Of a stretch of DNA of 64,000 nt, positions 42,353-51,395 are shown piece by piece. The position numbers and the translations under genes are program-made. The notes under the pieces were generated by a model that was not told the DNA's origin, did not search any database, and worked only from the letters and a program-made list of their open reading frames with translations. Every line of letters starts with the position of its first letter. The first letter of the stretch is position 1. The DNA comes from UBA10364 sp905182675 (GTDB taxonomy: Bacteria; Bacteroidota; Bacteroidia; Flavobacteriales; Schleiferiaceae). Where the stretch lies: contig CAWVWE010000001.1 of NCBI GenBank assembly GCA_963933975.1, positions 57,072 to 121,071 on the forward strand, in the 5' to 3' direction.

Positions 42353-44197
42353 CTACTTAACCTTTACTGCATTAGTGTATGATTGAATTCCTCCCACAAT
42401 TGGTAATGTGAGGGTTGTTGCATCCAAGTCAACCTTAAGTTCAGTTCCTGGCTCAGGCCATAGTGTAAATTCTTTATCACTAGAAAATACCATGAGACCT
42501 ATTTTTTGGCCCTTAGGGATTATCTGATCATCCGGCATTAAATCAAAATTGACCTCATAAAACTGACCAGCTTCTAAGGGTTCACTTTGGGTTATTGAGT
42601 GATGATTTTGAGGATCTGCCCAGCCTCGCGTGATGATATTATCGGTCATCTTTGACCTCCGTCCTTCCGTCCAGGGAAGTGAAACCAGCCAAACAGAGAG
42701 ATTTGCCGCGGGCTTGCTACTAGAAAGGGTTATAGACACCTTAGCTGTACCTGAAATATGAACAGCTTCTGTCAAAACAGGAGTTACATAGAGCAATCTG
42801 TGGTTGGTTATTTCTGCTTGCGCCAGTGAGGTACCTGAAAAAGAGTAATTATCCACCAATTGCTCAATTCCTTGAAGTTTTGACTCCTCGATTCGTAGCA
42901 TTCCAGTTTTAGGGGCACCCTTAGTCAAGTATAGTTGTACCTCTTCAGCCTCAGGATTCGGATATTCTTGATAAGGTGTAGGGTTGTCTCTAGTGTCATT
43001 TTCACGCACTATCCATGCTCTAGCGTCTTGCTCAACCCCATTTTCTATACCATGTAAATATCTCGTAAACCATCGATTCATTAAGATCATTGGTGGTGGT
43101 CCACCATGTCCGTTTTGGTGGTAGTATATTTGAGTTGGTAGGCCCTTTTCTTTCGCTGCTTTGTATATCCTGTAACTGTGTTCAGGCATCACATTCCAGT
43201 CGTTAAATCCATGGGACATTAACATGGCTGCTTTCATTGGCTCCATGTCATTTAAATAATCTCGTCCAGCCCAGAAATCATTATAATCGCCGGTAATTCT
43301 GTCCATGCCATTCTTCATTTCTGTATCTCTAACGGTAGCATTGTTGAATGCACGTTTAGATTCATCTCCACTATGAATGAATTCGTAGAGGACATCAATA
43401 TCCTCCCCTAAATATCCTCCGGGAGATCGCACTAAACCGTTCGAGCGATAGTAGTGATAGTAGGAAGTGTTAGGGGCTATAGGAATAATGGCCTCTAGAC
43501 CAGAAACTCCTGTAGTTGCCGCCGCCAAAGGGATGGTGCCATTATAGGAGGTGCCGGTCATTCCTACTTTTCCTGTGGACCAAAACGCAACTTCAATTTC
43601 ATCGCCATATGGCGACGTATATCCTGGTTTACGGCCACATAACCAGTCGATTACAGCCTTAGGTGCTAACGATTCGTTGTCTCCGCCCACGGTAGGTGCT
43701 CCTTGTGACAAACCTGTCCCAGGAGAAGAGGAGTGTACAACGATGTAACCACGGGGCACCCATTTATTGATGTGAGAATTTGAAATAATGGGCCTTTTAC
43801 CAGTTCTAACAACCTCAGGATGTAGGTGGTCTTTTCCAGCAACGCCTAGCTCATGCTTTACGTCCCAGAATAAACCTTCAACAGGAGCGGCTACTCCAGC
43901 AAAATAGGGACTGGATACATAGATGACGGGCAACTTTAGCCCTTCGCTATCTGTTTGATACGGCCTGGTCACAGCAACATGCATACGATCTAATTTTCCG
44001 TCGCCATCGGTATCAAAATCTGCTTCAACCCATAAATCATGACGAATCCACTTTTTAGAATTCTTAAACCCAGGAACGATCTGCGCCTCACCATCTTGAA
44101 AAACCGGAATTGATTTTTTCGCTCTTTGCGCATGTACGGTGATTGTGGGAATTATTATAAGCGATATAAGGAAGAGTAACTCAGTCAGTTTTTTCAT
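42353..44197 (-). CDS. X-Pro dipeptidyl-peptidase-like S15 hydrolase, secreted
   Basis: 614 residues from the ATG at 44197; an upstream TTG (44221) is rejected. A signal peptide (MKKLTELLFLISLIIIPT, cleavage near HAQ) directs it to the periplasm or outside. Catalytic Ser217 is in GKVGMTGTSYNGT, and the CocE/PepX-like C-terminal jelly-roll domain follows (about 430-614). PepX removes Xaa-Pro dipeptides; some relatives are esterases. It lies between recJ (12 bp) and the beta-mannosidase gene, an odd mix for one operon. Confidence 0.87.
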   Translation of the reverse strand: MKKLTELLFLISLIIIPTITVHAQRAKKSIPVFQDGEAQIVPGFKNSKKWIRHDLWVEADFDTDGDGKLDRMHVAVTRPYQTDSEGLKLPVIYVSSPYFAGVAAPVEGLFWDVKHELGVAGKDHLHPEVVRTGKRPIISNSHINKWVPRGYIVVHSSSPGTGLSQGAPTVGGDNESLAPKAVIDWLCGRKPGYTSPYGDEIEVAFWSTGKVGMTGTSYNGTIPLAAATTGVSGLEAIIPIAPNTSYYHYYRSNGLVRSPGGYLGEDIDVLYEFIHSGDESKRAFNNATVRDTEMKNGMDRITGDYNDFWAGRDYLNDMEPMKAAMLMSHGFNDWNVMPEHSYRIYKAAKEKGLPTQIYYHQNGHGGPPPMILMNRWFTRYLHGIENGVEQDARAWIVRENDTRDNPTPYQEYPNPEAEEVQLYLTKGAPKTGMLRIEESKLQGIEQLVDNYSFSGTSLAQAEITNHRLLYVTPVLTEAVHISGTAKVSITLSSSKPAANLSVWLVSLPWTEGRRSKMTDNIITRGWADPQNHHSITQSEPLEAGQFYEVNFDLMPDDQIIPKGQKIGLMVFSSDKEFTLWPEPGTELKVDLDATTLTLPIVGGIQSYTNAVKVK

Positions 44198-44233
44198 AAC
44201 AGCTTTTTTAATGATGGCCAAATAGCATCTGTT

Positions 44234-45946
44234 TTAAAGTAGTTCTTGCTGTGGTCGTATATCCACGGCCATTACCTCCAAAGAGGTGGTTCCACGATAA
44301 TAGTTCAAGGTAAGGGATACTAGGGCATCAAAGCTTTCCCCTTCCGCAAAATCGGTAGCTAAATGCCCCTGACCAAACGCGATCCCTGAGATGGATGGAC
44401 CGCCGCTGGCATGTTTTATATGAAGTTTAAGATGAGAGGAGTCGCTGCCTACAGCTTTTGTTTTTCCTGCATCAATGAGGTCTTTCAGTAAGAAAACAGG
44501 CGTAGGGTTTTCAGGGCCATGAGGCTCTAATTGAACCATTATTTTATGAAACCGATCATTGAATTGAGAAATATGAGCCTGGGCATCATACAGAATCTCG
44601 GGGACTAACTGCTCAGGTTTCAAGTGTGCTTTACAATAATTCTCAAAAGCTTTTTTAAATTGAGGGAGCTGGCTTTCATGCATGGTCATTCCTGCAGCAT
44701 ATTTATGGCCTCCAAATTGAATCAAATGCTGCTCACAGGCACTCAGTGCTTCATAAAGATCAAAGTCTGTAACACTCCGTGCGCTTCCTGCTAGTTGATC
44801 ACCACTTTTGGTAAGAATGATGGTTGGTCGGTAGTGGTGCTCCACTATTTTACTAGCGACAATACCTACAACCCCCTTGTGCCAATGAGGTTCATAGAGC
44901 ACATTTGAGTAGGGGTATAGCTCCGTATCTAACTGTTCTTTCGCCTGCTCAAATATTTCTCCCTGTGCAGCTCTACGGTCGGTGTTAAAAACATGAATAG
45001 CCGCCGCTAATTCCTGTTGCTCTTCTTTTTCCTTAGATCGTAAAAGTTCTACTGCTCGAAGGCCACTTTCCATTCTTCCTGCTGCATTAATTCGAGGACC
45101 TAGCGTGAAGCTGAGGTCTCGGAAGCTCAGTGTCTCAGGAGTCTTTCCTGCGCTTTCAATTAATGCGAGAAGTCCAGGCCTGCAAGCTCCTGTAACAAGT
45201 AGTTGCATTCCATGGGAGGCCATGATGCGGTTCTCTCCACTGATCTGTACGATATCTGCCGCAATGGAGATGGCACATAAATCAAGCAGTGGGTATAGGT
45301 GATTTTCTAATGGCAGACCCCAGCGATCACAGAGTCCCTGACACAACTTAAATCCAACTCCACAGCCTGAGAGCTCTTTATATGGATATAGACAATCCAA
45401 CCTTTTTGGATTAAGAATTGCTTTTGCTTTGGGTAGTTCATCGCCTGGCCTATGGTGGTCACAAACGATAATATCAATACCCAAGGTATTCGCATGGTTG
45501 ATTTGGTCAAAAGCTTTAATACCGCAGTCTAGTGCAATGATCAGTGTAATGCCTAATTCAGCTGCAGTATTAATGCCGTCAAATGAAAGTCCATATCCTT
45601 CCTTATACCGATCAGGTATGTAGGCTTCTATGGGGAATTTACCGTCTAAGAACTCTGATACGAGTGCAACAGAGGTAGTGCCGTCTACATCATAATCTCC
45701 ATAGACCATTACATGTTCTTGAGCGATGCGAGCCTTTTCTATACGTTCAACGGCCACATCCATATCCTTCATCCTGTAAGGATCATGTAAGTGGGCAATC
45801 GTTGGTCGAAAAAATTCTTTAGCACCTGAATAGTCTTTCACTCCACGTGAAGCTAAGAGATGGGATAGAAGGGGGTCTTTTGTAACCTGTGCAGTAAGTG
45901 CTTGGGTAATTCCGGCATTAGGTACAGGTAAGGACCGCCAGCGCAT
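44234..45946 (-). CDS. recJ: Single-stranded-DNA exonuclease RecJ
   Basis: 570 residues, typical RecJ length. A 5'-3' exonuclease for RecFOR repair and mismatch repair. Seen: DHH motif I VYGDYDVDGTTSVAL near residue 83, ALDCG and DHHRPG near 145-160, and the DHHA1 region with GGHKYAAGM near 415. ATG overlaps the stop of the DAHP synthase gene (TGATG), so the two are coupled. Confidence 0.95.
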   Translation of the reverse strand: MRWRSLPVPNAGITQALTAQVTKDPLLSHLLASRGVKDYSGAKEFFRPTIAHLHDPYRMKDMDVAVERIEKARIAQEHVMVYGDYDVDGTTSVALVSEFLDGKFPIEAYIPDRYKEGYGLSFDGINTAAELGITLIIALDCGIKAFDQINHANTLGIDIIVCDHHRPGDELPKAKAILNPKRLDCLYPYKELSGCGVGFKLCQGLCDRWGLPLENHLYPLLDLCAISIAADIVQISGENRIMASHGMQLLVTGACRPGLLALIESAGKTPETLSFRDLSFTLGPRINAAGRMESGLRAVELLRSKEKEEQQELAAAIHVFNTDRRAAQGEIFEQAKEQLDTELYPYSNVLYEPHWHKGVVGIVASKIVEHHYRPTIILTKSGDQLAGSARSVTDFDLYEALSACEQHLIQFGGHKYAAGMTMHESQLPQFKKAFENYCKAHLKPEQLVPEILYDAQAHISQFNDRFHKIMVQLEPHGPENPTPVFLLKDLIDAGKTKAVGSDSSHLKLHIKHASGGPSISGIAFGQGHLATDFAEGESFDALVSLTLNYYRGTTSLEVMAVDIRPQQELL

Positions 45947-47034
45947 CAGGAGTCTTTTTTTATTAATGAAGTTTGGTAATCAATACTATATTTATGTACC
46001 AGAGAAAAGAGTTCATGAATAAATGCTGGAGACATTCCTTTTCCTTCTGCTAAAGAGGTTTGTTCTTGCACAAGCTTCAGCCAACGTTCCATTTGAAAGA
46101 TACTTAAGCCTTCACGCTCTTTGATGGATGCGATGTCTTTTACCCGATCAAATCGTTTCTTTAAAATATCCACCATTTCGTGGTCTAAGACATCTAAAGC
46201 TTTGCGGAGTTCTGCCAATTCAGGATGGGACTCCAGCGGAATGTTGGTGCGAATTTTTAGATGCGTAATGATCTCGCTTAATCGTTTTGGTGTGATTTGC
46301 TGCTGGGCATCGCTGAGTGCGCAATCTGGATCGCGATGACTCTCAATCATCAATCCTTCCATCCTAAGATCCATAGCTACCTGACTCACTTCTTCGACGA
46401 GGCTGCGCTTTCCGGCTATGTGACTAGGATCGCATATTATTTTTATGTCTGGCATGAGCGCGCGTAGGTCAAAACTGTGCTGCCATCCTGGCACATTTCG
46501 ATACAAGCTTTTCGCCGTTGAAAAGAATCCACGGTGTACGGCAGCAATCCGCTCAACACCTGCTTTTTGAAAACGTTCAATAGCTCCTGCCCATAGGCCA
46601 ATCTCTGCATGAATAGGATTCTTCACTAATACAGGGATGTTAACCCCCCGCATGGCCTCAGCAATTTCTTGCACATAAAATGGATTCACAGTGGTACGTG
46701 CACCTATCCACAAAACATCAGCCCCTTCCTTTAGCGCCAATTCTACATGTTCCGCGTTTGCTACCTCCACGGTAACTGGCGTTTGAATGGCTTTTCCAGC
46801 TTCGATGAGCCAGCGCATTGCCTCTGCACCGATCCCTTCAAAACTCCCTGGTTTTGTACGCGGCTTCCATACTCCTCCTCGCAATAGGCTGATAGGAGTT
46901 GCTGCTTTTAACTCCTGAGCAGTCTGTAATATCTGTTCAGGACTTTCCACACTACATGGTCCTGCAATAAGTAGAGGACTTCCGCCAGGATGATCAAACC
47001 AGTCGTAGATGTTCTGGGTATTTATTTCTGTCAT
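45946..47034 (-). CDS. Bifunctional DAHP synthase / chorismate mutase
   Basis: 362 residues. Residues 1-260 are a DAHP synthase of the KDO8P-synthase-like group (LIAGPCSVESPEQIL, LLRGGVWKPRTKPGSFEG, CDPSHIAGKR), which joins PEP and erythrose-4-phosphate at the entry of the shikimate pathway. Residues 270-355 are an AroQ-type chorismate mutase (LRKALDVLDHEMVDILKKRF), a fusion usual in Bacteroidota. The mutase part may act as the feedback sensor. Overlaps recJ by one base and follows rsmI. Confidence 0.94.
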   Translation of the reverse strand: MTEINTQNIYDWFDHPGGSPLLIAGPCSVESPEQILQTAQELKAATPISLLRGGVWKPRTKPGSFEGIGAEAMRWLIEAGKAIQTPVTVEVANAEHVELALKEGADVLWIGARTTVNPFYVQEIAEAMRGVNIPVLVKNPIHAEIGLWAGAIERFQKAGVERIAAVHRGFFSTAKSLYRNVPGWQHSFDLRALMPDIKIICDPSHIAGKRSLVEEVSQVAMDLRMEGLMIESHRDPDCALSDAQQQITPKRLSEIITHLKIRTNIPLESHPELAELRKALDVLDHEMVDILKKRFDRVKDIASIKEREGLSIFQMERWLKLVQEQTSLAEGKGMSPAFIHELFSLVHKYSIDYQTSLIKKDS

Positions 47035-47069
47035 GTCGTTTTAACAAGTAAGGCCTGTTATTGTTGGCG

Positions 47070-47744
47070 TTATTTTCCTGCAATACAGAGTACTATTTCA
47101 CCCTTTAATCCGCCGCGTTCCTGAACCATGGCATGCACCTCACTCGCAGTGCCACGCAAGGTCTCTTCGAATTTTTTGGAAATCTCTCTACTGATCGATA
47201 CGGGCCGGTCTGGCCCACAGATATCTGCGATCTGGCCTAAAGTTTTGATGATTTTGTGCGGACTTTCGTAGAGAATTACAGTTTTCACACTGTCAGCGAT
47301 TTGCTGTAGCTTGGTTTGCCGTCCTTTTTTTGGTGGTAAGAAACCTTCAAAATAAAAGGTGTCACAGGGAAGACCACTATTGACCAGTGCGGGTACAAAA
47401 GCTGTGGCTCCCGGCAAGGTGATGACCTCTATGCCTGAATTTACGGCTTCGCGTATCAGTAAAAATCCAGGATCACTAATCCCTGGCGTACCTGCGTCAC
47501 TCACTAAGGCGATGACCACACCACTTTTTAATTGGCCTATAAAACGTCCGAGCACTTTATGCTCGTTGTGCATGTGGAAGGACTGCTTTGGCGTACTGAT
47601 TTCGTAATGCGAGGTCAGTTTACCTGTGGTCCGTGTGTCCTCTGCTAATATTAAATCAGCCTCTTTCATCACTCTGATGGCTCTGAAGGTCATGTCTTCT
47701 AAATTTCCTACTGGTGTAGGTACGACGTAAAGGATTCCAGACAT
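47070..47744 (-). CDS. rsmI: 16S rRNA (cytidine1402-2'-O)-methyltransferase
   Basis: 224 residues, slightly shorter than E. coli RsmI (about 286) because the C-terminal domain is missing, as in many Bacteroidota. Seen: YVVPTPVGNLEDMTFRAIRVM, LILAEDTRTTGKL, VSDAGTPGISDPG and YESPHKI. It uses SAM to methylate C1402 in the ribosomal P site. Its ATG overlaps the stop of the upstream unknown gene (TAATG). Confidence 0.95.
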   Translation of the reverse strand: MSGILYVVPTPVGNLEDMTFRAIRVMKEADLILAEDTRTTGKLTSHYEISTPKQSFHMHNEHKVLGRFIGQLKSGVVIALVSDAGTPGISDPGFLLIREAVNSGIEVITLPGATAFVPALVNSGLPCDTFYFEGFLPPKKGRQTKLQQIADSVKTVILYESPHKIIKTLGQIADICGPDRPVSISREISKKFEETLRGTASEVHAMVQERGGLKGEIVLCIAGK

Positions 47745-48430
47745 TAGCTAAAGCGTTGTTCTACGGCGCTCATAAATCGCGCTGCTGTTTCTTCTTGCTT
47801 ATCCCAATTGTAGTCCGGGGCCACGTGCGTATGGAGAAAGTCTTGTGCTTCCTCGAGTCTATTTAGTGTATTGAGTTGGCTAACAACCCTGTTGAAATCT
47901 TCTGTAGATCCATCAAATAGATGCTTCACATAGCCTATGCGGTCGTTGAGTCCAAACTTTAAAACTGTTTGGGCGAAAGAATCATTCAGTGATTTCTTCT
48001 CTTCACTCTTTTGGGCCCGTTCGGCAACGCTTTCTGTGGTTACCTGTGGTGCTTGTTCAGCATCAAGCTCTGCAGGGTCTTCGAACAGTGGCATTACGAC
48101 CTTCACGGGCTCCAATGTTTGTTCGGATGGCAGTACTTCCATAACAGGGGATAAAGTCTCTGATAAGTCTGGTTCACTGATTGTCACAAGTGAAGGAGTT
48201 ACTTTAGCGTGTTCTACGGAATTACTAAGTTCAGAAATACGTTCCTTAAGCTGTACTTCGAGATCATTTTGAGCTGCTTTAAATTGGTCTTGTATCAGCT
48301 CTTGAGCAGACAAAAGCGCAAATTTTTTATACAGCTCTAATGTTGCTTGAGCAGCGTCATTACTGCTTTTATTCTTAACGTCAAGGGCTAACGCAGCCAA
48401 TTCCTGTTCTATTTCTTTTCTCTTACTCAT
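47744..48430 (-). CDS. Conserved-looking protein of unknown function
   Basis: 228 residues. Residues 3-75 look like a coiled coil (KRKEIEQELAALALDVK ... DLEVQLKERISELS), followed by an acidic disordered linker (75-145). A compact C-terminal domain (about 148-226) has LKFGLNDRIGYVKHLFDGS and TLNRLEEAQDFLHTHV. I have seen this C-terminal type in Bacteroidota hypothetical proteins, without a known function. It is the first gene of the rsmI-aroQ/DAHPS-recJ run and diverges from tdk. Confidence 0.7.
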   Translation of the reverse strand: MSKRKEIEQELAALALDVKNKSSNDAAQATLELYKKFALLSAQELIQDQFKAAQNDLEVQLKERISELSNSVEHAKVTPSLVTISEPDLSETLSPVMEVLPSEQTLEPVKVVMPLFEDPAELDAEQAPQVTTESVAERAQKSEEKKSLNDSFAQTVLKFGLNDRIGYVKHLFDGSTEDFNRVVSQLNTLNRLEEAQDFLHTHVAPDYNWDKQEETAARFMSAVEQRFS

Positions 48431-48496
48431 AAGCCTTTCGCTCTGCTTCTTATTTATCTACCTTTAACTCTTTCAAAGTAGCACTAAAGTCACCTC

Positions 48497-49096
48497 ATGT
48501 TTCAAAGCGGAGTAGAATTTAACCAACAATTAGGAGGCTGGATAGAAGTAGTCTGTGGTCCCATGTTCAGTGGAAAAACAGAAGAACTCATTCGCCGAAT
48601 GCGCCGTGCTCAAATTGCCGGTCAAAAAATAGAGATTTTCAAACCATCTTCTGACATCCGTTATGATGACAAAGAAGTGGTAAGTCACGATAAAAACTCA
48701 ATTCCTTCCACCCCGATCGAAAGCTCGTCTAACATTCTTTTGCTGGCTGATGATGTTCAAGTTGTCGGAATAGACGAGGCTCAGTTTTTTGACGAAGGCA
48801 TCATTGAAGTTGCTAATACACTAGCTAATCAAGGGAAGCGTGTCGTTGTAGCAGGGTTGGATTTGGATTTTATGGGCCGCCCTTTTGGCCCCATGCCGCA
48901 CCTGCTGGCTACGGCAGAGTATGTGACGAAGCTCCATGCTATCTGTCGTCGTACAGGTGGACCAGCGCACTACAGTTTCAGAAAAGTAGCTGGTGACCAG
49001 ACTTTTATGCTTGGTGAAACTCAGGAATATGAGCCAGTCTCTAGGCTGGTATACAATCAATTAAACGCCAAAAAGGTTGGGGATAACCGCGAGTAA
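48497..49096 (+). CDS. tdk: Thymidine kinase (type II)
   Basis: 199 residues. P-loop GPMFSGKTEELIRRM near residue 16-30, DEAQFF near 96 and the lid region VAGLDLDFMGRPFGPMP. It phosphorylates thymidine for salvage. The four Cys that hold zinc in most bacterial and human enzymes are not all present: the lasso has CRRTGGPAHYSFRK, with a single Cys, and the second pair is VSRLVY. That loss is common in Bacteroidota, so the enzyme is probably active. Its end overlaps the next gene by 20 bp. Confidence 0.94.
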   Translation: MFQSGVEFNQQLGGWIEVVCGPMFSGKTEELIRRMRRAQIAGQKIEIFKPSSDIRYDDKEVVSHDKNSIPSTPIESSSNILLLADDVQVVGIDEAQFFDEGIIEVANTLANQGKRVVVAGLDLDFMGRPFGPMPHLLATAEYVTKLHAICRRTGGPAHYSFRKVAGDQTFMLGETQEYEPVSRLVYNQLNAKKVGDNRE

Positions 49097-51395
49097 CATA
49101 GCGACTCCTTCTGGCGCCGATATTATAGGCCCGGCCGAAGCCTCTTTCGAGCGCTTTGCTTTTGATTCACGCCGTATACACAGTGGCAGTCCTTCCTGTT
49201 TTATAGCTATACAAACTAAGTCTGCAGACGGACATCGTTATATTGCCCAAGCGATCGAAAAGGGAGCTTCAGTGGTGATTTGCAGAAACCCTGATGAATA
49301 CGTATTATCCCATCCAAACACGGCTTTTGTTGTTCACGATTACCCCTTAGAAGTGCTCCGAAATTGGGCAGCACTGAAAAGAGCTGCTCTTGATGGACCA
49401 GTGCTCGCTATAACGGGTAGTAATGGAAAAACTGTAGTCAAAGAATGGATGTATCAGCTACTAGGTAACGCCAACAATGTTCACCGCACGCCGGGCAGCT
49501 TCAACAGTGAAATCGGAGTACCATTGACGCTAAGCAGCTTAAAAGCAGGTCATAGTTCTGCTATTGTTGAGGTAGGTATAGATCGGCCTGGAGTCATGGT
49601 CAGACATGAAGACTTGGCTCATCCAAAGTTTGGGGTATTCACGAATTTAGGTGATGCACATAACGAGCACTTTGACCAGGACGATCAGAAGTTTGAAGAA
49701 AAGTGGCAGCTTTTTGCTCGTTGCGAGCGAGTTGCCATGTCGAGAGGCTGGTACGATAAGGCTAAGACAATGGGTTTAACTATCCCAAACCCGCTGTTGT
49801 GGGGGACTGGTGAAGCATTAGACCCATCTGATTTTCCAGAGCTTCCTTTTTCTGGAGGTCATCATTTAGAAAATGCCATGAATGCCGTTGCGGGTGCCAT
49901 ATTACTTGGAGCTACTGTTGACGAAATTCGCAGTAGAATATCTACACTTGAGCCTATAGAGATGCGTATGCAAATGCGAAGTGCTCGGGGGGGAGGGTAT
50001 TTGCTCGAGGATACTTACAGCTCAGACTTAGAAAGTCTTCGTTGGGCTTTAGAAGAATTAAATGCCAGTGCACCCACGAAAAAGAAATGGGCGGTACTTA
50101 GCCATTTATCTACATCTGAAACAACGCATCAGGCTAAATCTCTTGTGGATACTTTTGGTTTGGATAGAATTTGGTGGATCTCCAAGCCAAGCGACTTATC
50201 AGATTTAGTTCAAGAATTTTCAGCAATAGATCTTTCCCAAACAACCCTGTTAATTAAGGGACAGCGTCGGTTCAAACTAGAATCTTTTGCGGCAACCTTG
50301 CGCAAACAATACCACAGTACTTGGGCAGAAATTAATCTTGGAGCTATGCGTCGTAATCTCCAAAAATTTAAGGCCATAATTCTGCCTCAAACGAAAGTCA
50401 TGGCCATGGTTAAGGCTTCTAGCTATGGTGCTGGAACATTGGAGGTTGCTCGCTTCCTTCAAGACCTTCATGTTGACTATCTGGGTGTGGCATTTGCTCA
50501 AGAAGCCCTTTCCCTCAGAGCGCAAGGTGTGGATATGCCTATTTTAGTCTTAAATGTGGAACCTGAGCAGGTTACGATGTTGGCCCAGTCAGCTTGTGAA
50601 GTAGAACTGTTTTCAAGACATCAACTGCTTGATTGGTTATCAGTGACAAGAACACAAACTCTGAGCGTGCATTTAAAAGTAAATACTGGAATGAACAGAT
50701 TGGGCTTTGCACCAGAGGAAATACCGGAATTACTTGAAGAATTAAAAGGCATCTCGAGTGTTGAGGTGACCGGAGTATTTACTCATCTTGCAGCGGCTAA
50801 TCTGCCTGCCGAGGATGATTTTACGATAGGTCAATTAGACCAATTTTCAAACGTAGTAAAACAAGTCAAGGCAATTTATCCAGCGGCATGCGCTCACGCA
50901 TTAAATACCCATGGTATCCATAGATTCCCCTCTGGTCAACACAATATGGTACGTTTAGGACTAGGGCTTTATGGCGTGGGAGCTTACGGTGGTGTCTCTG
51001 CGCTAGAAGAGGTCCTTAGTTGGAAGTGTAAAATCTCACAAATTGGTTCCTTAAGCCCAGGCGATTCTCTGGGATATTCTCGCAGTTTTATAGCGGAATC
51101 GGTCACACATTATGCAACCTTGCCAGTAGGATATGCTGATGGCCTTTCACGATCATTGTCTAGAGGTCGAGGAGCAGTTTATATCCGAGGAGTACGCTGT
51201 GAAATTCTAGGGAATGTTTGCATGGATATGTGCATGGTAAACATCACAGGATTAAAAGTTAAAGAAGGGGAGGAAGTAGAGTTGTTGGGCCCACTTCAAT
51301 CCGCTGATGCAATGGCTAAAGACGCAGGAACCATTTCTTATGAAGTCATGACCGGTATTGGATCTAGAGTCCCTCGTCTGTACCTGAAAGATTAG
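49077..51395 (+). CDS. Bifunctional MurF (D-Ala-D-Ala ligase)/alanine racemase (TTG start)
   Basis: 772 residues. N-terminal MurF part (about 1-400) with the ATP loop ITGSNGKT at 113-119 and FTNLGDAHNEHF; it adds D-Ala-D-Ala to UDP-MurNAc-tripeptide. C-terminal alanine racemase (about 410-772) with PLP Lys446 (AMVKASSYGAG), the Tyr region LGYSRSF and PVGYADGLSRSL, which makes the D-Ala used upstream. This fusion is a Bacteroidota feature. The only usable start is TTG at 49077: there is no ATG in the first 70 codons and a stop lies 4 codons upstream. It is 20 bp inside tdk, so translational coupling is likely. It overlaps the opposing O-antigen ligase gene by 32 bp. Confidence 0.93.
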   Translation: MGITASNIATPSGADIIGPAEASFERFAFDSRRIHSGSPSCFIAIQTKSADGHRYIAQAIEKGASVVICRNPDEYVLSHPNTAFVVHDYPLEVLRNWAALKRAALDGPVLAITGSNGKTVVKEWMYQLLGNANNVHRTPGSFNSEIGVPLTLSSLKAGHSSAIVEVGIDRPGVMVRHEDLAHPKFGVFTNLGDAHNEHFDQDDQKFEEKWQLFARCERVAMSRGWYDKAKTMGLTIPNPLLWGTGEALDPSDFPELPFSGGHHLENAMNAVAGAILLGATVDEIRSRISTLEPIEMRMQMRSARGGGYLLEDTYSSDLESLRWALEELNASAPTKKKWAVLSHLSTSETTHQAKSLVDTFGLDRIWWISKPSDLSDLVQEFSAIDLSQTTLLIKGQRRFKLESFAATLRKQYHSTWAEINLGAMRRNLQKFKAIILPQTKVMAMVKASSYGAGTLEVARFLQDLHVDYLGVAFAQEALSLRAQGVDMPILVLNVEPEQVTMLAQSACEVELFSRHQLLDWLSVTRTQTLSVHLKVNTGMNRLGFAPEEIPELLEELKGISSVEVTGVFTHLAAANLPAEDDFTIGQLDQFSNVVKQVKAIYPAACAHALNTHGIHRFPSGQHNMVRLGLGLYGVGAYGGVSALEEVLSWKCKISQIGSLSPGDSLGYSRSFIAESVTHYATLPVGYADGLSRSLSRGRGAVYIRGVRCEILGNVCMDMCMVNITGLKVKEGEEVELLGPLQSADAMAKDAGTISYEVMTGIGSRVPRLYLKD

